DNA of 64,000 bases, from NCBI RefSeq assembly GCF_902491285.1, contig NZ_CABUHK010000001.1, positions 62,001 through 126,000 of the forward strand. The letters are read 5' to 3'. The notes under the pieces are model-generated. The model worked only from the letters and a program-made list of their open reading frames with translations, had not been told where the DNA came from and ran no database searches. Below, piece after piece: positions 52,696 to 61,174 of this stretch (the first letter of the stretch is position 1; every line of letters starts with the position of its first letter). The translations under genes were made by a program, and so were the position numbers. The stretch comes from an uncultured Bacteroides sp. Its GTDB lineage: Bacteria > Bacteroidota > Bacteroidia > Bacteroidales > Bacteroidaceae.

Positions 52696-52747
52696 AAGTC
52701 ACCATTTCCTATCATCTTCTTATAAAAGACTTGGAAAATGGTGACTT
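52696..52747 (-). terminator. Hairpin after SusD (system 2)
   Basis: Arms AAGTCACCATTTCC (52696-52709) and GGAAAATGGTGACTT (52733-52747) form a 14-bp stem with one bulge 33 bp beyond the SusD stop. The tail is pyrimidine-rich rather than a clean T-run. The rest of the gap 52444-52695 is AT-rich with nothing I can support. Confidence 0.55.
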
Positions 52748-52779
52748 CATTCCATTTCAAAAAAGCTAACGAAAGAATA

Positions 52780-54978
52780 TCATTCAGCCAACGGGTCAAA
52801 TGTTCCGGGGCTACCACCGTTATTTGAATCTTCCCAACCAATACATTGTTCAATGCCTGAGCAATTATTTAAGGCACCTTGGCTGAAGCCGAGAAAGTAG
52901 TAGCGAGGCGAGAATTTCATCTTTAGAGGCTGTTTATTTGAATCGTAAGCGTCACCTTTCTTCAGCTTACGAGTGAAGTGTTCATTGTAAAATTCTTGAA
53001 GTTCAGTCAACTGGTTTCCTGCTTCATCGCTGATTTCCTTACGTAAGTCAATACCACTCGGGCGTTCTACACCTTTTTTCAGTAAGGGGTCACTACTTAC
53101 ATCACCAGTAGTGCCACCTACGCCATAATTATTGTTGAGACGGAACTCCATATTATCACGACGCTGATTATTAAGTTCAGCAAAACCAAGCCATATACAA
53201 GTGTTACCACCCCAACCGGTGAGCGTCCATGATGCTGGTGCACCTTCTATTTTACCCTTACCGCCATCAAAAAGCATCCAACGGCGAAGATCATCGAAGC
53301 GTTTACCTTCATAAGCCAACTCGATCTGACGTTCATAGAGTACAGCCGACATACAAGCAGCTTGATCGGTAGAAAGATTTCCTTGCAAACCACAATCCCC
53401 AGAGTATCCGGCACGCTGACGAATCAACTTCAACTGCTCTACCGCTTCACTCATGTGTCCGGCACCACAAGCGGCTTCAGCATAGTTGAGCAACACTTCC
53501 GCATAACGAATTTCCATCCAAGGAGCTGCAGAGTATGCAAAACCACCATTATCATAAGTAGCATTGAATGAGTAAAGTGGATCAGAAATATCACCATCAT
53601 TACTACGTTTGCGCACATATACACCTTTTCTGTTTTTCAACAGGTTGTCAGCACCATAAGCGTTACCACTTTCTACATCATCCACATCTTGCGGATCGGC
53701 ATACCATACATAATTCCACAATACATAATCCTTACCTCCGTTATAGCTGGGGTTGAACGCATCTGCCGGAACAGGATCACCAGTATAAGCCCAACGGAAA
53801 CCAGGCATAGCAAACGTACGGTAAAAACGCGGATCACGATTCATGAAAGGATAGTCTTTAATGTTCGCTCCATCTTCACTCTCATCCAACTTTAAGTAGG
53901 TACTCAAACCACGAGGACGCTTACCGTCTTTCATGGGAAACATATCTACTAACATAGCGGATGCCTCCAAACCTTGACCGGTAGTATTCTTCGGACGTAT
54001 GAAACGTTCCCAGTTATTATTCTTCTTTGTATCATCTTCTTGTTTCATATTATGCAGAGTACCAAATACCATTTCAGGATTCTGAATAACAGTGAACATC
54101 TTGGCAAAGTCCGAACCGTTGATATTACTACCTGTACTATAAAGATGGTTACCACAAGCATTAATATCAGTAATGGATTCTTTGATATATTCATAAGCTG
54201 CAATCCAACGGCTTTCATCGTTGGCACGATTGAAGAGCGGGCTTGCCCACAACAGTAATACACGTCCCTTTAACGCCATGGCCGAAGCAGTAGTGACACG
54301 CCCATAGTTTGTACCATCCCAACCACCATTGGTTGTTTTTGCACGTAGCATATCAGCAGAGATATCTAAATCATTACAGATAAACTCAATACACTTCTTC
54401 GTAGTAGAGCGGGGTACGAAAGAGTCTTCAACAGGATCTTGCACTTCAGTGATAATAGGTACACCACCATACCATTTCACCATATTATAGTAACACCATG
54501 CACGGAGGAAATATGCCTGGCCTAACAGTTCGTTTTTCTGTTCTTGAGTAAGACTACTACCATTGATACCGGCAATCACATCGTTGCAGTTGCGGATTCG
54601 CCCCCATACCGACTCGCGAATATTATTACTCTGGTTATGAAAATAATCGGGTACCTTGTTGCTACCCAAAACCGAAAGTTCAGCTTGTGGATTTACAAAC
54701 AAACCAAACCCACTATACTCTTCGGTTGATTTAGAGATTCCATCAGCTTTACCGCTACACGGATACTTCCATGTAGCATCTGAATTGGGATCAGGTAAAA
54801 TCCACCAATAAAGGTCTAGTACACGCCCGCTAGCACCTGCATAGTTGTTATATACTTCACTGGTAACGTTATCAAAATTCTGCTTATCCTCCAGAAATTG
54901 ATCACTGCAAGATGAGAAGCTTAATGCTGCAATCAGTGCAGTGCTAAATATTATTTTTTTCATTATTTTCTTTTTCAC
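52780..54978 (-). CDS. SusD/RagB-family lipoprotein (system 2)
   Basis: A 732-residue, long SusD-like protein. The lipobox is LSFSSC-S. The body has GQAYFLRAWCYYNMVKWYGGVPI, DDTKKNNNWERFI, MEIRYAEVLLNYAEAACG and the C-terminal IELAYEGKRFDDLRRWMLFDG block typical of the family. The length, about 150-200 residues above the usual, comes from insertions before and after the last TPR-like helices. It pairs with the SusC that ends 15 bp upstream and would bind RG-II or pectic fragments at the surface. Confidence 0.95.
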   Translation of the reverse strand: MKKKIMKKIIFSTALIAALSFSSCSDQFLEDKQNFDNVTSEVYNNYAGASGRVLDLYWWILPDPNSDATWKYPCSGKADGISKSTEEYSGFGLFVNPQAELSVLGSNKVPDYFHNQSNNIRESVWGRIRNCNDVIAGINGSSLTQEQKNELLGQAYFLRAWCYYNMVKWYGGVPIITEVQDPVEDSFVPRSTTKKCIEFICNDLDISADMLRAKTTNGGWDGTNYGRVTTASAMALKGRVLLLWASPLFNRANDESRWIAAYEYIKESITDINACGNHLYSTGSNINGSDFAKMFTVIQNPEMVFGTLHNMKQEDDTKKNNNWERFIRPKNTTGQGLEASAMLVDMFPMKDGKRPRGLSTYLKLDESEDGANIKDYPFMNRDPRFYRTFAMPGFRWAYTGDPVPADAFNPSYNGGKDYVLWNYVWYADPQDVDDVESGNAYGADNLLKNRKGVYVRKRSNDGDISDPLYSFNATYDNGGFAYSAAPWMEIRYAEVLLNYAEAACGAGHMSEAVEQLKLIRQRAGYSGDCGLQGNLSTDQAACMSAVLYERQIELAYEGKRFDDLRRWMLFDGGKGKIEGAPASWTLTGWGGNTCIWLGFAELNNQRRDNMEFRLNNNYGVGGTTGDVSSDPLLKKGVERPSGIDLRKEISDEAGNQLTELQEFYNEHFTRKLKKGDAYDSNKQPLKMKFSPRYYFLGFSQGALNNCSGIEQCIGWEDSNNGGSPGTFDPLAE

Positions 54979-54993
54979 TTTGCATTATAAAAC

Positions 54994-57900
54994 TTAAAAA
55001 CCTACATTCACACCAATGGTGAACTTTCTCAGTTTGGGATATGAGCCATAGCTACATTGAGGATCCATAAAGTTATCAGGATAGGGGTTGTAGAGACTCA
55101 ACAAGTTCTGACCTGTGATATTGAATCGACAGCTGCTCAAACCAATCTTCTTTATCCACTGCTTAGGCAATGCATAAGCCAAAGTAATACGATTCAGAGT
55201 TACACGCGTTCCATTAACTCTCCAAAAAGAAGAAGTGACAGCGTTAATATCTGAATATTTCAAGTTGGGAAGTGAGGCTTCTCTGTTCTGCGCCATTACC
55301 AAATTGCCAGAGGCATCGTAAATATCTTCGTAAACATATACATTGTCAGGTTTCCAAAACGAAGGCATGTTAGTATATTCGATACTGTTGCCGGGTTTCA
55401 ATGCCTGACTGGGAATAAAACTATAACCACCCCAACTAGCACTGAGTTGAGCAGAGATTGAGATGCCTTTCCACTCTGCACTGAGGTTAGTGGTGAAGCC
55501 CCATGGATTGCTACGATTAGAAAGATGTACTTGGTCGTTATCTTTATCTACTATACCATCTGGAGCTGCATAAGTACCATCAGGTTGCTGAGCTCCACGC
55601 ACATCTTTATAAATCAACATTCCAGGACGAACTTTATCTTTGGTCAAACCCATGTAGTCGGTAATATTATATTTATTGAAGAATTCTTCAATATCTTGAA
55701 AACTACGGAACATCCCTATACACTGCATGCCCCAAGCACCAATATCGGAACGACTACCTTTAGTGATTTGACGATATAGATACTCTTGTTCAAAGTCCAT
55801 CACCAACACTTTGTTATCGCTATAGCCGGTGTTGATACCGATTTTATATTTAAAGTCCTTACCGATACGATCGCGCCAAGTAGCCGAAATTTCGATACCA
55901 TAGTTATTCATCTCACCCATGTTAACTGCAGCCGATTGTGTACCTACAGTGGTAGGAACTGTCTGTTCAATGTTCATCAACATCTCCCGGTTCCAAGTAT
56001 AGTAAGCATCTATATTGAAAGCTAAACGGTTGCTAAGTGTAGTAAAATCAATACCAAAGTTTGCTTTATACGACTTGTCCCAATGCACATTACGGTTTAC
56101 TGCCGAATTGTTTTTATTAATAGAGATGGGTTTTGAAGCGTCTATATTACCTGTAGTTCCAAATACGGGACCTTTACCCGCCTCAGTAGAGTAAATCTGC
56201 ATCCACTGCCAAGGAGCAGTATTATCACGACCGGTCAAGCCGAATGAACCACGAATTTTCAAATATTCCACCCATTTCAGACGCATGAATTTTTCTTGTG
56301 ATACAATCCATCCCAAAGACATGGAAGGGAAAAATCCCCAATAGTTTTCGGGTGCAAACTTAGTAGAAGAATCGCTACGGAATAACACCTCTGCCAAATA
56401 CTTATCTTGATAAGCATAGTTCACACGACCGATGTACGATAAAGAACCCGATTCTGAACGAGAGAATACAGTGTTTTTTTCACCTATAGCCGAGTTTGAC
56501 TGTCCGGTAGTAAACTCGTAGGGTTCATTCACCTTTCCCATGAGATATTCACTCTCAGCCTCCGAACGTTCTATAGAAAACAAACCACCTACGGTATGAT
56601 CTCCGAAAGAGCGAGAATAGTTCATGCTAAAATTCATCTGATAACTATCAGAACGAGTTGTACTGCGTTGCAAGTAAGAGGGACTTCCATTAGCAATAGT
56701 AGAGACGATGAAATTATCTTCCGTCATCAAGTCATCATAAGACTGACCTTCCACAGGAGTATAAAGATGATTACCGCTACCCGTACGATTTACCATACGA
56801 TAAATAGAATAACTAGATCCATACTGATTATTCTTATCAGTACTGATACTCTTGCCATAACTAAATCTCATTTCCAAGCCTTTCAAGAACTTTACAAAGC
56901 CCATGTCTAAACTCAGGCTACTATTAATAGCCATGTTAGAATTCATATTGCGGTTATAGTCACCGTTATTCTGAAGTACAGAGAAAGAATAAGTTTGGTT
57001 ATCATGTAGCGCCGAGTTCGTGATACCCAAAGCCGAGATAGGCAGTCCATTTACAGTTTCGGGAATATACCTTGGACGAGTGAGCAACAGGTTATAGTCT
57101 TTTTCGTCACTCGATCCGCCCACCTTTACATTGGGTTTATTCTTCTTGCCATAATCACCCGATACAGTAAGATTCGCTTTCAACCACTTGCTAATCTTCA
57201 CATCTACACCGGCACGATAATTCCACCGATTGTACTCGAGGTCACCCAAGTTACCCTCTTGGTCGAAGTACGAAACACCAGCAAAGTAATTGGCTTTTTC
57301 TGAACCACCACTGATATTGATACTATGCTTCTGAGTGAAACCAGTTTGCCAATATTTATCGAGCAAGTCGTAGTTCAATCCCTTCATTGCCTGCAATTCA
57401 TCAGCTTGATAGAGATCAGTTTTCAAGTTTAGTGAAGTATTGGTAGGATCACCAGCTGCCCAAGTATTATAGAGCCGACCGTAATCATAAGCACTCAACA
57501 TCTTAGGACGCGAAATCTCGTCAGTAAATCCAAAACTACCAGCGTAAGAAATTTGGGGAGCACCAGCTTTACCCTTTTTGGTAGTTACCAAAATGACACC
57601 ATTAGCCGCACGCGCACCATACACGGCAGCTGCCGCATCTTTCAATACAGAAATACTCTCAATAACTGAAGGATCGAGGTTATTGAATGCCTGGGCACCC
57701 AGATTCTCACGCGTATTACCTATTTTAATATCATCAGGATAGATATAACCGTCTATTACATATAAAGGTTCTTGTGCTACACTACCTACTTCACCAAATG
57801 AATTAGTATCGCGTACATAGATTTTAGCATTTTCGCCCGGACGGCTCTGACCGCCGCTCACGCTCAGACCATTGACCATACCGCTCAGCGAAGAAGCCAG

Positions 57901-58317
57901 TCCAGCACCCGATAAATCCTGAATATCATCCATAGCCACAGTAGCAATAGCACCTGTCAAGTGGGCTTTCTTCTGCACACCATAACCAACAACTACAACC
58001 TCGTCAAGTTGTTGAGCATCCTCTTTCAATACTATTTTCTTTTGGTTCAAATCACTGATAGTCTGTGTAGTATATCCGATAAATGAAATCACCAAATTCT
58101 TTTTACCCGATATAGTAATAGTATAGTTTCCATCAATATCGGTAATAACACCATTGGCAGTCGAGCCTTCAACCACAACCGTGGCACCCATTATCGGCTC
58201 ACCGGTCTCATCGACTACTTGTCCTTTTACGACACGGTTCTGTGCCGAAACTGTAAGCGTAGCCATCAAAAACACTACGCCTAAGCACATATTTATTATG
58301 AATTGTTTTTTATTCAT
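54994..58317 (-). CDS. SusC/RagA TonB-dependent transporter (system 2)
   Basis: A 1107-residue protein with signal peptide (LTVSAQ), directly followed by the carboxypeptidase-like domain (VKGQVVDETGEPIMGATVVV) with no STN domain, then LDEVVVVGYGVQKKAHLTGAI, the plug (AAAAVYGARAANGVILVTTKKG) and the barrel ending RKFTIGVNVGF. Absence of an STN domain means it is not expected to signal through a FecR/sigma pair, unlike system 1. It lies 24 bp after the beta-helix lipoprotein gene and shares its promoter region. Best candidate importer for RG-II oligosaccharides. Confidence 0.95.
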   Translation of the reverse strand: MNKKQFIINMCLGVVFLMATLTVSAQNRVVKGQVVDETGEPIMGATVVVEGSTANGVITDIDGNYTITISGKKNLVISFIGYTTQTISDLNQKKIVLKEDAQQLDEVVVVGYGVQKKAHLTGAIATVAMDDIQDLSGAGLASSLSGMVNGLSVSGGQSRPGENAKIYVRDTNSFGEVGSVAQEPLYVIDGYIYPDDIKIGNTRENLGAQAFNNLDPSVIESISVLKDAAAAVYGARAANGVILVTTKKGKAGAPQISYAGSFGFTDEISRPKMLSAYDYGRLYNTWAAGDPTNTSLNLKTDLYQADELQAMKGLNYDLLDKYWQTGFTQKHSINISGGSEKANYFAGVSYFDQEGNLGDLEYNRWNYRAGVDVKISKWLKANLTVSGDYGKKNKPNVKVGGSSDEKDYNLLLTRPRYIPETVNGLPISALGITNSALHDNQTYSFSVLQNNGDYNRNMNSNMAINSSLSLDMGFVKFLKGLEMRFSYGKSISTDKNNQYGSSYSIYRMVNRTGSGNHLYTPVEGQSYDDLMTEDNFIVSTIANGSPSYLQRSTTRSDSYQMNFSMNYSRSFGDHTVGGLFSIERSEAESEYLMGKVNEPYEFTTGQSNSAIGEKNTVFSRSESGSLSYIGRVNYAYQDKYLAEVLFRSDSSTKFAPENYWGFFPSMSLGWIVSQEKFMRLKWVEYLKIRGSFGLTGRDNTAPWQWMQIYSTEAGKGPVFGTTGNIDASKPISINKNNSAVNRNVHWDKSYKANFGIDFTTLSNRLAFNIDAYYTWNREMLMNIEQTVPTTVGTQSAAVNMGEMNNYGIEISATWRDRIGKDFKYKIGINTGYSDNKVLVMDFEQEYLYRQITKGSRSDIGAWGMQCIGMFRSFQDIEEFFNKYNITDYMGLTKDKVRPGMLIYKDVRGAQQPDGTYAAPDGIVDKDNDQVHLSNRSNPWGFTTNLSAEWKGISISAQLSASWGGYSFIPSQALKPGNSIEYTNMPSFWKPDNVYVYEDIYDASGNLVMAQNREASLPNLKYSDINAVTSSFWRVNGTRVTLNRITLAYALPKQWIKKIGLSSCRFNITGQNLLSLYNPYPDNFMDPQCSYGSYPKLRKFTIGVNVGF

Positions 58318-58341
58318 GAGTATATAATTCTAAATGAGTCA

Positions 58342-59760
58342 TTATTCTACTACTTCTTCGGGAAGCCAACGAGGATCACCAATTCGCTTGGCTATATGCT
58401 CGGTACCACTCAGAGTAAAATCACCATTTTTAGGATTGGCCATCTGAGGATCGCTAAAAGTAGCTGAAGTATCGTATTTATCCTTGCCCTCAGCACCATT
58501 ATACCAATAAGCATTATTCTTGTAATCATGCTTCATGTTTGCATTACCCTGCATTTTGTTAGTAATATCACCATTACCACAATCTACAAAAAGAGTATTC
58601 TGGAAATTCAAGAATACGCAAGATTGTCCGCGGTAATTGTTCCAGTTAACGAAATCCTTTTTATAAGCAATGTTATAGAATGTAGTATTGAGAAAATTGA
58701 ATTCAGCACCTGTACGACCGGTAATCTTATTTGGACGCTGACCACTGATTTGCATAAAATACTGACCAGCTTGCAGCGTACTCCACAAGGTAGACTTTAC
58801 TACATCCATACGAATAATAGAACTCTTTGCTACACGTACCAATATTCCATTTTGGTGCACCTTAATATTACAATCACTGAAACCTAAGTAATCAATACAG
58901 TAAGCCACTTTGTTCATATCATAGAACAAACAGCTATTCAAACCAGTCACATCACATCCCTGCAATAAAATGGGATTTTTCACGACATATTGCCCCGATG
59001 CCACTATCGTTCCTTCATCAGGAGTAGTGCTAGTACCCAATAACGTTTCGCTCGTTAAATCCGCACAATCAATGTCCACAAATTTCAGTTTGAAGCCGTT
59101 GTTCGTTAAAAACGACGCGTTACCAGTCATCTTGATCTTGGCATGATTCACTTTATTACCACGAATAGTAACTTGCTGATTAGCAAAATCAATAATATCG
59201 TCAACTGTATATTCCTGTCCTCCCACTAGGTCGATAGTATATTCCTGACCAATCTTATCCGCAGGAATAGGATTGGCATTCAACCATGTGTTAATGTTAC
59301 CACTCTCTATAGTGGCATCAGAAGAAGCTAAAGTGGAGTAAAATACTTCAGACGCAACTGTCGATTCTTTATTATTATACTTTTCATTGCCCAAAGTACG
59401 AATTACAATCTTATATTGAGTATCCGACTCTACCGTTCTAGTCACACTGCAACCATCTATCACTTCCTTTTCAGTACCTACTGCAATCGGTTTTTCAGCA
59501 TCATCTACATTGTAAAGTGTAAATTCATAACCACCAGCACCGTGCACCACCGGCCATGTAACTACAAGCTTAGTCCCATCGGGTGATAATGTCACCATAA
59601 CGTCATCAGCCTTAGGTGACCCTAGAGTAGAATTCGTCATATTCGGGACAAAAACTTCATCTGCGTCAACCCCTTTGTTACAAGCTATAAAAAGAGCCAA
59701 CAAAGCCATTAGGCTCATGTTTATACTCTTTCTATGCAAGAATTGAAATTTGTTTTTCAT
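58342..59760 (-). CDS. Surface lipoprotein: Fn3-like, beta-helix DUF4957 and DUF5123
   Basis: I start at ATG 59760 (MKNKFQFLHRKSINM), which leads directly to a lipoprotein signal ending ALFIAC-N; the frame extends to 59799. After the lipid Cys come an Fn3-like domain (DVMVTLSPDGTKLVVTWPVV to about residue 140), a right-handed beta-helix region of DUF4957 type (VDDIIDFANQQVTIRGNKVN, LLQGCDVTGLNSCLFYDMN) and a C-terminal DUF5123 part (LFVDCGNGDITNKM, ENGDFTLSG-like NPKNGDFTLSGTEHI). Such proteins are found next to SusC/SusD of pectin loci and probably bind pectic chains at the surface. It is unusual that it precedes SusC rather than following SusD. Confidence 0.85.
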   Translation of the reverse strand: MKNKFQFLHRKSINMSLMALLALFIACNKGVDADEVFVPNMTNSTLGSPKADDVMVTLSPDGTKLVVTWPVVHGAGGYEFTLYNVDDAEKPIAVGTEKEVIDGCSVTRTVESDTQYKIVIRTLGNEKYNNKESTVASEVFYSTLASSDATIESGNINTWLNANPIPADKIGQEYTIDLVGGQEYTVDDIIDFANQQVTIRGNKVNHAKIKMTGNASFLTNNGFKLKFVDIDCADLTSETLLGTSTTPDEGTIVASGQYVVKNPILLQGCDVTGLNSCLFYDMNKVAYCIDYLGFSDCNIKVHQNGILVRVAKSSIIRMDVVKSTLWSTLQAGQYFMQISGQRPNKITGRTGAEFNFLNTTFYNIAYKKDFVNWNNYRGQSCVFLNFQNTLFVDCGNGDITNKMQGNANMKHDYKNNAYWYNGAEGKDKYDTSATFSDPQMANPKNGDFTLSGTEHIAKRIGDPRWLPEEVVE

Positions 59761-59886
59761 CACGTAAAATATTAAAATTAATAAATTTATTAAAGCCATA
59801 AATATTTATTTCTCATAGAAAAAAATCTTATATTAAACAAAATTAATATATTATATTCACCAAATTCTAAAGGCATTCTAATTAAA

Positions 59887-59913
59887 GACGTACGACCCTT
59901 AAATATGTAATCA
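59887..59913 (-). promoter_or_regulatory. Composite regulon motif (copy 6), SusC/SusD system 2
   Basis: Minus-strand TGATTACATA (59913-59904), 13 nt, CGTC (59890-59887) followed by TTTAA; it lies 127-130 nt before the lipoprotein ATG at 59760, the longest leader of the seven copies. The 59761-59983 gap is otherwise AT-rich. Confidence 0.7.
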
Positions 59914-59983
59914 TCTCAAGAGAATAAAATAAAAAAATATTTTCAGCCTTCCCCATAGTCAAAATCGTATTCACCTAACTAAA

Positions 59984-60874
59984 TCATTTTTGAAACACCT
60001 CTTTCAGATACTTTATGTTTGTTCCATAATTCTTCTTCACATTTCGCACATCCTCTTTATCCCGCGAACGTTCTACAACCAGCCATCCGCTCCACCCCAT
60101 CTTATCGAGCGTCTTTTTCACTTTATTCATATCTAACCTCTTATTAAAAGGCAGAGTTACTCCATCTGTATCTGTACAATGAATCTGGCAGATTCTCTTC
60201 TTTCCCAGAATCTTGAGTTCCTTACACAAATCCCTGCCATTCTCTAATGCATTTTGGAATTTAAAATAAATTTTAATACCGGGCGAATTTATCTCTTTCA
60301 GTAATTTTACATCTCCTTTAGCATCCAATTGAGTTTCAATTCCAATGACGACTCCTTCAGAAGCAGCCATATCTCCCACCTCTTTCAGGCGTTTTACCAC
60401 TTCCACACGCAACTCCGGCTTCTTTTCCCAACCCACCTTTATTCCACCTAATGGAAGAAAAGCAACTTTAGCGTTCATCACTTTCATTGCATTCAAACAA
60501 TCCTGTACCAGTTCTTTATAATTAGCACGCTCTAAAAAAGACTGTCCATAGAATCCGGACATAGCAACAGAAGGAACTTCTAATTGGAACTTCCGGGCAG
60601 TTTCACGAAACAGTTGTTGGAAATGAGATTCGCGCAGTTTGTTATCAAACATCTCCCTTTTACCAAGACCACCCATATCCAGTTCTACACCATCGCCATT
60701 CAATTCATGTACCAACTGGAACGAGCCTATCTTCTGACGCTTCAAAATCATCCAGTCGCATACAGCAATCTTATAACGTTGCTCTTTTTGCTGTGACGCC
60801 GCAACAGCCAATAAAGGAAAACACTCCACCAATATCAGTATCCAAAGGATATGTCCAAATAAATTCTTTTTCAT
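59984..60874 (-). CDS. Exported sugar-phosphate isomerase/epimerase-like TIM-barrel protein
   Basis: A 296-residue protein with a signal peptide (ILILVECFPLLAVAA) followed by a xylose-isomerase-like (AP-endonuclease 2 family) barrel. Metal and catalytic positions are visible: GDGVELDMGGLG (first Glu), VVIGIETQLDAKG (second Glu), ICQIHCTDTDG (His/Asp) and WSGWLVVERSR (last Glu). Cytoplasmic relatives interconvert keto and aldo sugars or act as epimerases, so export to the periplasm is notable. It may isomerise or rearrange an unusual released sugar before uptake (inference). It has its own composite motif at 60906-60932 and lies upstream of the SusC/SusD system 2 operon. Confidence 0.8.
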   Translation of the reverse strand: MKKNLFGHILWILILVECFPLLAVAASQQKEQRYKIAVCDWMILKRQKIGSFQLVHELNGDGVELDMGGLGKREMFDNKLRESHFQQLFRETARKFQLEVPSVAMSGFYGQSFLERANYKELVQDCLNAMKVMNAKVAFLPLGGIKVGWEKKPELRVEVVKRLKEVGDMAASEGVVIGIETQLDAKGDVKLLKEINSPGIKIYFKFQNALENGRDLCKELKILGKKRICQIHCTDTDGVTLPFNKRLDMNKVKKTLDKMGWSGWLVVERSRDKEDVRNVKKNYGTNIKYLKEVFQK

Positions 60875-60905
60875 TTTAATTCTATTATACGCTATTTGTA
60901 TAGTA

Positions 60906-60932
60906 GACGAATAAAGGGATGTTTTGTAATCG
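60906..60932 (-). promoter_or_regulatory. Composite regulon motif (copy 7), isomerase-like gene
   Basis: Minus-strand CGATTACAAA (60932-60923), 13 nt, CGTC (60909-60906); CGTC is only 32-35 nt before the ATG at 60874. No TAnnTTTG box lies in that interval, which argues that CGTC itself acts near -10. Confidence 0.75.
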
Positions 60933-60987
60933 CTTATGTAACAGAGAATAAATAAAAGAGGAAAGAGTTGATAAATATGAAAACAGG

Positions 60988-61066
60988 ATGATGACGGTAT
61001 CCAACTCGGATAGTGACGCTATTCCATCCATATAGTGACGCTATACCAAGCATATACCGTCACTCT
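60988..61066. repeat. 22-bp-pitch palindromic array V
   Basis: Units start at 60988 (ATGATGACGGTAT), 61010 and 61032 (both ATAGTGACGCTAT) and 61054 (ATACCGTCACTCT), exactly 22 bp apart. The core is that of array II at 15475-15553, but here three units are direct and one inverted. Spacers differ completely from array II. It lies 109 bp beyond the GH92 stop, between the GH92 terminator and the isomerase promoter. These three elements account for the 300-base gap 60875-61174. Confidence 0.85.
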
Positions 61067-61098
61067 TTTTATTAGATATAATGATAAGAATAAATGTA

Positions 61099-61137
61099 AA
61101 AAAATGGGCTGCCGAACCCTGAAAAGTCCGACAGCCC
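61099..61137 (-). terminator. Terminator after the GH92 gene
   Basis: On the minus strand GGGCTGTCG and CGGCAGCCC form a 9-bp stem with one G-U pair, followed by ATTTTTTTAC. It starts 38 bp beyond the GH92 stop. Confidence 0.85.
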
Positions 61138-61174
61138 TGTCAACCCAAAAACGATACCTATGAAACACTGTGTG

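Noticed and set aside
15475..61066. CRISPR interpretation of the 22-bp-pitch arrays
   Set aside because: Units of 13 bp and spacers of 9 bp are far too short, units occur in both orientations, and there are no cas genes.
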